In this document: positions 52,851 to 64,000 of the stretch, one piece after another
How positions within the stretch are numbered: the stretch's first letter is position 1
Layout of the letters: each line of letters opens with the position of its first letter
From: Tubulanus polymorphus
Lineage: Eukaryota; Nemertea; Palaeonemertea; Tubulaniformes; Tubulanidae
Reading direction: 5' to 3'
Assembly (NCBI RefSeq): GCF_964204645.1
Contig: NC_134031.1
Location: 10,084,501-10,148,500 of the forward strand
Length of the DNA: 64,000 nucleotides
Translations under genes and position numbers: made by a program
The notes under the pieces: generated by a model
The model's input: only the letters and a program-made list of their open reading frames with translations
Databases searched by the model: none
What the model was told of the DNA's origin: nothing

Positions 52851-53689
52851 TTTTTTGTAGGGTGCTTTGGGATAATGATGCCCGATAATGATATTGTCTA
52901 TTAACTGCCTTCACTCATAACTGACACCACCACTTTTGCAAGTCACACTATTTACTGATCAAACCTGACAAATGTATACATTAGAACACACCTCGATTAC
53001 TGCAATTTTTTGTGTGTGATGTCATAAGATGATGTGGCAGTGAAAAAAAATTATGAATGTCTGATTTTATTTCCGTATGTATGCAAAAGAATAAGGGGTC
53101 GGCGGGAAAGAAAATAAAAATAATACTCTTCTTTTTATACCTAGAATCGGATAAATTTTGCGGCAGATCCGAAATTTAAAAAAATGGCCTAACCCAGTAT
53201 CCTCGCAGTGTGCTTTTGCCCAAGCATTTGGCAAAAATCCATTTTCCTACCTACCAACCCTAAAACTTGGTTCGGTGAACTGTACTATATACACTTCCTG
53301 GCCTTTTCACTGTATTATTGAGCTTTTTAGATAGAGAATCATATTAAAGCATGTACAAGAAATTTCGAACGAATGACTTTTGGTTTTGTTACCTCAAGAT
53401 AACTAAATAATTTCCGTTGAAGCAAGCACTGCGTCAGCGGTCAGGGGAAATTTTGCATCTGCTAGTTCTTTGTCTGCATTTCAAATAATTTTGACGGCCT
53501 GATAAGTTGAATGAAGGACCAATGGTCCAGTGCTCGCCACACTGTGTGTAGTAAAAATCTGTCACGCTGTAGGCCTAACGGCATGCAGAAATTCTTCTTT
53601 GAAAATTAAACAAGAAAAGAATCTACCCAAAAGGGTGAACTTTTAATGAAACTGACTTTTAACGAGAATGAAATCTTCGAATGATTGAT
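52851..53689. other. Intron sequence, no gene seen
   Basis: Near 53512 GAAGGACCAATGGTCCAGTG resembles the repeat-start palindromes at 59275 and 13863. Otherwise nothing recognised. Confidence 0.35.
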
Positions 53690-54130
53690 TATGAGAATTT
53701 TAGACTCAACTAGTGTTCATAATTTTAATACATCCCTAGAATGACATAAAAGAACTAAAACTAAGAGAAAGTATGAGTGACCGGTAAAAATACGGTTCCC
53801 TGTACAAAATTGCTGAGAGCCTGGTTTCATCGGAGGTTTCTATAATCATACAGACAATAATACATACATGTTCAACCAATCAGGACTTCAAACTTAAAGG
53901 CCGTGCTGGTTACTGACGAAATGAAGTTTATCGACTGACATGGTTTTTAATAGTTTCATGATAGGAATGTTTTAAGTAGGCAGGCAAAACAATGTGACTC
54001 AAGCATCGTTGTTGTACGAAGCACCCATGCCGTGGCGCGCGTTATCTATTACTGATACATAAACGCGGTTAATGCTGTGCTGCAGTTAACAAATAAGGAT
54101 AACCAGGCTGTAAAACAGATCGCTATGCAA
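53690..54130. repeat. Repeat C, copy 1
   Basis: Diverged similarity with 62270-62710: AATGACATAAAAGAACTAAA, GGTTACTGACGAAATGAAGT, TTTTAATAGTTTCATGATAG, CGTTATCTATTACTGATACA. Confidence 0.6.
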
Positions 54131-54223
54131 ACGTCCATAAAATTTCTTTTAATGGCAATTAATGACGATAAAACAAGTATTCCAGTCGTGCTGATATCAG
54201 ACAATCACTAAAAATTCGATGAT

Positions 54224-54225
<2 letters not shown>

Positions 54226-54259
<34 letters not shown>
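54226..54259. repeat. (CAAT)n microsatellite
   Basis: About eight CAAT units. Confidence 0.95.
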
Positions 54260-56268
54260 GTCATGTCCGTGTGGCGAACACGGAGGTAAATTTCCGCATT
54301 TTTAACCCAAATTTTCGTCAGATATTTTGATGCAACGTTACCTTATGCAAGGGATTTCAAAATTAGATGAATCATTTAACACATTTCACACAATAAATCG
54401 TTGTACGATACGCCTTGAGTTAGTAATCACGCTAGCAACGATGAATATCAAGCTATTCAATTGTGCCGCCATTTCATTTAACGCTTAACGCACACCTAAC
54501 TATGATGTCATGAGGAAGGTCAAACCAGGTCAACACAAATTATATATAACCGAGATTTTGAGGGGCTTTCTTTTTGAAAGCCATAACTACCGAACAAAGC
54601 GTCGGTTTTTGACCAGATAAAGATCTTCCGACGCTAATAACATTGAATTTTCACATGTGTAATTTTGGACAGTTAAAGACACTGGATAAAAATACGTGCT
54701 CAAATCAATCAAATTTTTACCCTTTAAAAAAATACGAAACCCAGGACTTTTAACCATAAAGAAAAACAAATTACATTATATATTTTTGGTTAACCCGTTT
54801 AATTCGCCCATTAGTGAAATAACAGGCTACTGAAATTGCGTTTGAGCGTGCTAGAATAGCCTTGAGCGTTGTGTATTAAGCATGGGAATGATTTTCTCGG
54901 TCAGCCAGAACGTTGCATAGGCTAACGCGAGCCATAAATCATAACGTGTCTCCAAGTGAACCAATGAATTTTTATGAGAATCCGTCAACTGACACAACAC
55001 CGCAAAGCACACTAATCATGTCGTAACCACACACAACTACATGACAATTCATCATGAATATTCATATTCTTTATCAAAAGCTAATTTATAGAATAATTTT
55101 TTCAAGCGTCTTTTTTCATTTCATTTTAGCCATTGTTATTGTTTGATCAATGTACATACACCTATAACCGGTATGTTGATTGATAACCCACCTACATAGC
55201 TGTGTTAATATAATCACTATGAAAACAATATGATAGTTTCCGGCGCTAAATGTAATCAATACGCTACACCATAGTACAGGTAATACAGATTCACAAACAT
55301 TCATCATCTAGCCTTATTTCTAAAAACTACTGAATGCTCATATTTTGTTTAGGATAAACTAGGTCAAAATACATTGGAAAGTGTTATTTGGACCAGAAAA
55401 TTACAACAGAATACGGATTAACAGTATCATATAAACTGATAATTTCATAAGAAAAAGTATTAAAAAGAATTTGGACTAAAAAAAGGTTACAAATAACAGG
55501 GATGAAAACAGAGGTGTTTGAAAACGCTGCAATATTAAAAGTAAAATTATTAGGCTTACTACTTATTGACTGCCGGCCAGACCAGCAGTCATGAGCACTG
55601 AAGGTACGAGGCTCCTAAAGGGGTTTGGGGCCAAGAACATTTTGAAATTTCCAGGGGATTTTGGCACATCTGAGGCCCATTTCCAGCTTTGACTTATGAC
55701 AAAAGAAGACTGCTGCCACACGGTTGATCATTTTTTGTTTATGTCTTGAGTTAATGAAGAGGATCGGAGGATGGCTCAAACAATATCCAAATCACAGGAA
55801 CACGTTCACACTTAAATATACTTGTCAATAAATAGCTGAGACTCACAAGAGGAGCGCCCTTATCTATAATCTTCCTGGGTATCACTCGAGACACAGCCCC
55901 TGAATTAAAACAATGACTGATTTTATTGAACACAGAGGCTATGCTTTGTTCATCCTCAATTACCAGGGTTTGATTGCTACCCGCTTATGCTTATGCGAAC
56001 CCTGGCCGCAAACCCTTCATTGGTCTATTACATCATTTCATGATTTCTTAGGCGGACAGGTTCCCGCTGAGCGTCGACCAGTCTGTATATCTAGCCAATC
56101 AGCAATGCGTTCATAACTACACGTTTCCTCTATAAATACCACACATCTGATTGGCTAGATCAGACTCACCCTAACTGTACAGAATCGAGAAGTGTCATGA
56201 ATGATCACACAAAAAAGAGTAAAGTAATTGAAGTCATCCATGGCACTTTTTGAAAGAGTCGAACTTAC
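54260..56268. other. Intron sequence, no gene seen
   Basis: No coding or repeat signature recognised in this stretch before KAP3 exon b. Confidence 0.35.
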
Positions 56269-56369
56269 ATTAGGAATACATTCTGTATATGTAAACATGG
56301 ATTTACATTTGTCATCGATACTGATGTGATAGAGAATACATAACACAATCAGGAAATGATTTTCATTAT
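56269..56369 (-). CDS. KAP3: KAP3 exon b
   Basis: This 101-bp minus-strand exon encodes CILYHISIDDKCKSMFTYTE followed by CIPN. It aligns with KAP3 [24 protein letters not shown]. The acceptor is ATTTTTCAG and the donor CCTAAT|GTAAGTTC. Its first two bases complete an Asp codon with the G from the upstream exon, and it ends in phase 0, joining VMKMLFE of the next exon. The intron to the next exon (49968-56268) is 6.3 kb and contains the BEL/Pao fragment. Confidence 0.94.
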
Positions 56370-56415
56370 CTGAAAAATAAAGAAAACATATCATAGTTAA
56401 CATTCATTCTAAATT

Positions 56416-56720
56416 AGGTGTCCAGGAATACCATGTCCACTTAGTGAAATGCTTGATAATCAAACAATGTCAATATTCAACACCCCTTGGTGAACAAATA
56501 GGGTTATCAATGAGCATGAAACTGACCACAATCACAAAACTCTTCATGAGCTAGAAATCTGCAGTTGATTTTTGTTGAGAAATATGCCAAGGAACCAATA
56601 CATATATAGCCTATAGAGATACCATGAAGTCCACAATTCAACGAGGCCTAGTGAATGAATACAGAAAACAATGACGCTGAAACCCACCATAATCGGGGAG
56701 CATATAATTAGCAACAATTT
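56416..56720 (+). repeat. Degenerate family A head and minisatellite
   Basis: GTGTCCAGGAATACCATGTCCACTT is an eroded family A head, followed by about two strongly diverged minisatellite units. Confidence 0.6.
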
Positions 56721-56869
56721 TGACAATTTTAGAGGGATGTACTTACAATACTGAAACCAGTGGAATCGGAAAATTCTTTTGGAATCTCATATGAGTGAAA
56801 ATCAGCCATTTTAAACACCAATGTAATAACAAGCAGCCTATCGGCTGATACACCTCTGCCGTTTTGTGA

Positions 56870-57355
56870 AAAGATTACAAGGACCACCTACACAGCGCGC
56901 TCAAGTGTTCGAAGTGTCTAGAAAACGGCTCTCAAAACATTTAGCCTTGGCCCATAAAATTGACATACCAAATTTCGTCGAGATTGGATAATAATTGTAG
57001 GACGAGTAGCGATTTAAAGATCTTACAAGGCCCATGCGTACAGCACCCCCTAAAGGTTAAATTTTGAAAACGGTGTTATTACTTTTTAGCCCTTAGACGA
57101 GTATCTATAGGCCAAGTTTCATCAACATCAGATTATAATTCCAGGGCAGGAAGCAAATTAAAGATTTTACAAGTGTGACCCGTACAGTGCCCCTTAAAGG
57201 TCAAATTGGGAAAATGGCCCTACAACATTTTGACCCTTGGCCCATACTATCTATAAACCAAGTTTCCTCAAGATCGGATTATAATTGTAGGACAAGAAGC
57301 AATATAAAGATTTTACAAGCGCCACCCGTACAGCGCCCCTAGAGCTCAAATTGGG
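56870..57355 (+). repeat. Repeat D tandem array, three units
   Basis: Three imperfect units of about 155 bp share AAAGATTTTACAAG, CCCGTACAGYGCCCC, TTGGCCCATA and AGATTATAATTGTAGGAC. The array ends where a family A head begins. Confidence 0.75.
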
Positions 57356-57363
57356 ACTAGAAA

Positions 57364-58460
57364 CTAGGCGTCCAGGGACACCATGCCCACTTGGAAAGTG
57401 GTTTCCAATGCTCAACAATCTAACAATTTCAATATTCAACGCCCCCTGGTGACCATATACAAAAACCAATGACCTTGAAACTCACCACAATCACAGAACA
57501 TGTCAGCAGCTACGATTTTGTAATTGATTGTGATAACAAAATATGCCTCATTACCAATTTAACATGGAAATACTAAATAATCCTACTATTCAACGCGCCC
57601 TGGTGACCATATGCAAAACCCTATGACCTTGAAACTCAAATATCATAGAACTCATAGAACATGTTATAAACTACAGCTTTGCAATTGATCATGGTAACAA
57701 AATATGCCTAGGTACCAATCTAATAAGGAAATACTAAATTATTCTACTATTCAACGCCCCCTGGTGACCATATAGAATAACTAATGTCTTTAAAACTCAC
57801 CAAAATCATAGATGATGTCATGAGCTACCACTTTGCAATCGATTGTGGTAACAAAATATGCTTTGGTATCAATATAATGTGGAAAAACGTTTTCCCACCT
57901 ACAAATGAGTACTGACGATACCAAGATGGCCGCCAATTGTGTCATAATTGGCCAATCAAAAATAACTGGCTCAGGTAGAAAACAACCCTTGCCAAAGAAT
58001 ACCCATCACAAATTGCAATGAGAAATGGCAAACCAGTAGGAAGCTACAGGACTCAGAATTTGGGCCAAAATTGACATTTTTGGGCACTAAAAGGGTCATA
58101 GGACGGCCATCTTGAGTCCGATCGAACCAATTTTTCTTAAGGTGATGGGCCCTTGAGGGATTCAAATATATACGAAAGATCAAGGTAATTAATCAAAGCA
58201 TCTTCAAAATTTCCCTCAAAAAGTGCTGATTTTGACGAACAACAATGGCAGCCAGTCGGCCATCTTGAATCTGACAATGCCAGTTTTTGGGCTGAAGATG
58301 TGTCTAGGGTAGATACATGTATTAACCAAATATCAAGACATTACCTTGAAGCGTCTTCAAAACTTCCCAAAATAACTGGATTCCGTCTACAGACAGGTGG
58401 ACGCTACGACGAACGGACAAACGGACGAAAAGTGAACGCAATAGCCCGCTGGGACTAAAG
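57364..58460 (+). repeat. Family A copy, nearly complete
   Basis: The head at 57364, three minisatellite units, and the tail to CGCTGGGACTAAAG at 58459. The last bases of the 3' end are missing. Confidence 0.88.
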
Positions 58461-59359
58461 ACTATTAGGACAATAATAGGGCCGTTTTCCCAATTTGACC
58501 TTTAGCGTTCTTCAAAAATTGTGGACAGTGGTTAGAGTACATTCACAGGATCCATTATGGCCATTAATTTGCCATCTTGAACACAAATAACACGAATATC
58601 TTTTCAACTTTGAGCTACTTCTAACTATTATCTTCAACAAGTAGTGAAAAGGCTTTGATGCTGCAGCTATGAATATTATTCCCACAGATGTTCGCAACAC
58701 TATCTAAGTTACCAGGTTTGTGTCTCAATATCAATGTTACCACGTTAGCCCAGCAGCGATCACTGATCTTATCGTTAAGTGTTTTTGGAACGGCCAAAAA
58801 AGACTTAAGGGTCAGTCATTTGAATTGTTTTTTGATTTGAATTTGTTATTTTGGTGCCAAGTTGCACAATCAGTATTCGCGCAATTTTCATGTGACATTT
58901 ATTTTTGAAATCCGAAAATTTGGAACAATTGCATTGATTGTCAAAATCATCGAAAGATAGTGTGTGCTAAGTGTAAATATTTCTAAGCAAATGGTTATTG
59001 CGAAAACATCCTTCTCTAGGCAGCTCAATTTAGAAACAACCAACTGCAAATTTGAAGGAATTGTTGGAATGAAACAGCAGCAGAATTTTATTTCCTTGGT
59101 ATGAAGGGGGCCTGCAGGCATTGTCATGCCCTTCAATCAAGAGGCCCATGGGCCTGTTTTGGTACTGACGTAAGGCACAAAAATGTCCCAGCACAACTAT
59201 CTCATATTCAATAGATACAATGTTTGTTATAATAATAAGCTCTATGGGTATACATATGCATGTGAAACATCAACTGGAGGACCAAAGGTCCTGTGCACAG
59301 GAATGCCAGTTAAAGATGATAATGGGTGTCTGAATTCATATTTCTTTCAGCTGTCTTAA
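58461..59359. other. Intron sequence with repeat starts
   Basis: No gene seen. TCAAGAGGCCCATGGGCCTG at 59137 and GAGGACCAAAGGTCCTG at 59277 are palindromic repeat starts of the kind described elsewhere in the window. Confidence 0.4.
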
Positions 59360-59947
59360 CCCTTTCGCTACGTGTGACGTTTTGGAAACGTCATATGGAG
59401 TGACACGTGCTGTGCGTATGACGTTGTAGAAACGTCATGCACCTATTGATTTATAACTCGAACGCGTACACAGCAAACAGTATGGAAACGCATGTAAGAC
59501 AAGATAGTTAGCTTTCTAAACAACAGATGGCGAAAATGCGTCAGTAGTTGGTGCTGTCAGCCTGTTGAGCACATGGTAATTTGCGCGGGATTGAGATGGC
59601 TGCTCGAAAGAAAGTTTTCAGTGCTAATCAAGTTTTAGGCAAGATTTACGCCGACGACGACAGTGAAGATGACGATTTAGATGACGGGGGTGATTTCGGA
59701 CTGGGCGGAGACGACTCTTGGGACGAACTGAAAAAAAAAAATTTCTAACCCATCCTGACCCCCCCCCAACACGCCCCCCCCTACAGAAAAGGCTGTTGGT
59801 ATGATTTTTTACTGATTTTCACTAAATAACATCATAATCTTCGATAAAAACGCGAAAAATCGGGGTTAAAAACAATTCGAAAAAAATCGAATTTTTCGGA
59901 AAATACCTTACGTACGGGGCGGTGCAAGCGTGTACGTAGCGAAAGGG
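59360..59947 (+). mobile_element. piggyBac-type non-autonomous element
   Basis: The left end CCCTTTCGCTACGTG and right end ACGTAGCGAAAGGG are inverted. Both are flanked by TTAA (59356-59359 and 59948-59951), the exact insertion site and duplication of piggyBac. The length is 588 bp. It keeps the N-terminus of a transposase gene and has lost the rest. Confidence 0.93.
59596..59748 (+). pseudogene. piggyBac transposase N-terminal remnant
   Basis: Fifty codons starting MAARKKVFSANQVLGKIYAD and continuing with an Asp-rich stretch (DDDSEDDDLDD) and SWDEL. The acidic N-terminus is typical of piggyBac transposases. The frame ends just after an A-run at 59731-59741. The DDD catalytic core is absent, so the element depends on an autonomous relative. 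Confidence 0.75.
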
Positions 59948-60166
59948 TTAACAGCAGCTCAGCAAGATTTCACTGATGACATTTTATTTTGGTGCAAAGC
60001 CATTGCAATAACGAACCTACCGCAAAAAATGAATTCAAAATGGTCAACAAGCACTATTTCCATTAAAAGCATTGTGGGTTGAAATCTAAGCCAACAGGTG
60101 AGAAAACATTGTTTGTAGGCCTATGTAGTATCATTTCACTAAAACCTATCTGTATTCAAGCATTTA

Positions 60167-61839
<1,673 letters not shown>

Positions 61840-62010
61840 GGACGTAGGTCGGCCTTGCGACGCGATGCGCTCCTCGCGTTGCATCACAAATGTGGGTACA
61901 AGTCGGTTGCAGACACTGGCAGTCGCACGGGAGCGTAGGTCGATGAGTCGTTGCGATGCAATCCTCACTGGCGGTCGCAGTGAATGGCGTCGCAGTCACA
62001 TGAAATACCT
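61840..62010. repeat. GTCGCA-rich foldback-type repeat
   Basis: GTAGGTCGGCCTTGCGACGC, GTGGGTACAAGTCGGTTGCA and several GTCGCA words in both orientations. A related piece begins at about 63918. Confidence 0.55.
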
Positions 62011-62269
62011 GTTTCATTAATGATGAAAAAACTCAAATGAAAAGTCTGGCTCATAAAGCTGTCTGCTCAGAGAAAATTTGCTGTCTGCAGTCTGTTCTCA
62101 GCACAATTGTCAAGAACCCATGGCAAAGGCCAATGGCCATGCGGTCCATTGGGTACATAACTTTAAGGCCAACTGCTAGCAGTACCCTGAGGGCCTATAG
62201 CTAGCGTTACGATTGACCAAGTGGAACAGGAAAACCATATCCACCAGCGGAAGAACGACAGTTATGCAA

Positions 62270-62710
62270 GTTTATTTATGGACATTTTAGACTTGACAAT
62301 TTTGATCCCATGAGGCAATGACATAAAACAACTAAAACTTGAACATTAACTACTCAGGACAAACAAAATCAGAAGATGCTATATAAGTTTTTCAAATTTC
62401 AGGGCAGTACATATTAAACCAGGACGGCCGGTTACTGTTGAAATCAAGTTCAGCAACTGAGTGAATGTGGCTTTCAATAGTTTCATTCATGATAGCTTTT
62501 AATAGTAAAGCAATTAAGGCCCAAGCTTAAAACGTTTTTATATGTGACACCATGTCTTTGCAAGACCATTCGACAATTAAAATGTGGGTCTGTTAATGCA
62601 CGTCTGTGTGCACGCGTTAAAAACACTTATCTTCTCCTTGGGTAGCGTTATCTAGTACTACATGTAAGTGATACATAAATGGTTAACGGTTAACGCGTTA
62701 TTGCTGACAA
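62270..62710. repeat. Repeat C, copy 2
   Basis: Diverged copy of 53690-54130 (GAGGCAATGACATAAAACAA, GGCCGGTTACTGTTGAAATC, AATAGTTTCATTCATGATAG). Confidence 0.6.
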
Positions 62711-63917
62711 TGCAATCGACTCGCGTTGTGCACTAAGTATAAAAAATATCAAAATCATCAGTGTTGCAAACTAAATACAAGATAGCCGGGCTCCAACGAT
62801 TCCTTATGTAAGGGCATAAAAATGACAGGTTCAATTGATGACACTTAATGCCATCTTTTATTAGTTAAGACTAGTTCTCAGCGTTGATCAAAATACGGAT
62901 CTTGGGTGTGTGGTGTTATCACTGCGGAAAATAGTGGATGCAGGCTACCAACCGTGGTTCGCTGATACTATTTCGGTGTTTAAATGATGTTTTTTTTTCA
63001 AACAAAATAAACTTTATTCATCAAAATGCCTTGTTTGTTTTGTGGAATATGTAGTTAAACTTTGACTTTGTCATCAATATTTCTTGCGACTGTGAATGAA
63101 GCTCCCGTACTCAGTAAATTCGAGTGATATATTCGGGGCGGAAATCTCAGCTGGCAAATTAATTTACGATGGTTTTTACGTTTAGAGTAGCGACCGTCTG
63201 AAACTGCAATGAATGATCTAGCCTTATCCGAATTTCAAAAGTCATCACTGCGTAGTGTCCGCAGCACTCCCCAGTCTCTCGGCAATAGCGCTGAATATCG
63301 CGCATGAGGCGTTAGACTAGATCGGCGCGCGCGTGCTGTATGAGGGTATCATATCTCCATGTACAAGCATGTTCTGTGTTACACACACAGTGATCGTATT
63401 GAGCGTCACCGTAGCAACGCGCTACAGCAGCTTGAACTAACGAGTAACGTTGATTATTCTATAACCAAGTTTGAGCACTTATAAACATCAGAATCAAATA
63501 TAAACCAAGCTGCACCATCTACACCAAGTACAGAATATATGTGCCAATTTACAGAAAAATCGGTCCACACAAACAGCTTAAATCGTGTCATAAAGAAACA
63601 TCCACAGACAGACAGACATGACGACGATGCCATAGATGAACAACGAAACCAATCAATAATTGTGATTGATCATTCCAAGTCAGAACCAGTTAATCACTAA
63701 TTAACAGGCATTTTAATAAATCTGATACCTCCTTTACAGTGAACTTAGCTTTAACCTCGTAGAGGCTATTAGCCTATGTAGGACTATGTTTATATGTAGG
63801 CCTAAAATCCGGACGGATTGGTCATAGGCCTATTGAATTTCTACCCTCCTACACATCGTATACACCTTATACAACAGAGATAGGTCTCTGGGGAATAAAA
63901 TTCGTAAAACTGATACA
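62711..63917. other. Intron sequence, no gene seen
   Basis: No coding or repeat signature recognised. Confidence 0.35.
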
Positions 63918-64000
63918 CGCATCGCAAGTGTGGGCGCAAGGCGGTTGCGACACGATTTTCAGCGACTGTGTGCGACTAGTTTCTGCCAGTCGCAAGAGCG
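63918..64000. repeat. GTCGCA-rich repeat, cut by window end
   Basis: CGCATCGCAAGTGTGGGCGC, GGCGGTTGCGACACG and CAGTCGCAAGAGCG resemble 61840-62010. The element continues beyond the window. Confidence 0.5.

Overview
This is an animal nuclear genome window: split genes with GT/AG introns, no bacterial-type operons, many interspersed repeats and long microsatellites. The repeat mix (Maverick/Polinton, piggyBac, BEL/Pao, minisatellite-bearing DNA transposons) suggests a marine invertebrate. I cannot name the species; hemichordate, amphioxus, mollusc or brachiopod are all possible.

The only host gene I can support is on the minus strand. It encodes kinesin-associated protein 3 (KAP3, the non-motor subunit of heterotrimeric kinesin-2). 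Seven coding exons run from 60334 down to 3290 (60172-60334, 56269-56369, 49746-49967, 30306-30471, 27160-27285, 26898-26996, 3290-3375). All splice sites and phases agree, giving 321 continuous codons. The gene continues beyond both window edges. Everything else found is repeat or intergenic-like intron sequence.

The 23.5-kb intron between 3375 and 26898 holds a Maverick/Polinton (adintovirus-like) provirus, 5048-23356. It has about 60-bp terminal inverted repeats and AG...CT ends. It sits inside a small CAGGG-ended DNA transposon (4767-23449, 5-bp target duplication). Its genes are a protein-primed DNA polymerase B (deleted in its core), a minus-strand zinc-finger protein, several late or virion-type proteins, a capsid protein, a retroviral-type integrase, a packaging ATPase, a small basic protein and a minus-strand right-end gene. 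Nearly all are broken by stops, frameshifts, two tandem duplications, four inserted repeats and a 361-bp compound microsatellite. The copy is dead. Nearly every viral gene starts in the context TAAATG or TATAAATG behind a T-rich tract, resembling poxvirus late promoters.

The 19.3-kb intron between 30471 and 49746 holds two decayed transposase-like genes on the plus strand (31922-36360 and 37922-44730), a CAGGG-ended element nested in the second, and a composite minisatellite transposon carrying another inserted element (45016-49526). The remaining introns carry a BEL/Pao retrotransposon fragment (50255-51160), a piggyBac-type non-autonomous element that keeps the transposase N-terminus (59360-59947), and several repeat families with multiple copies in the window.
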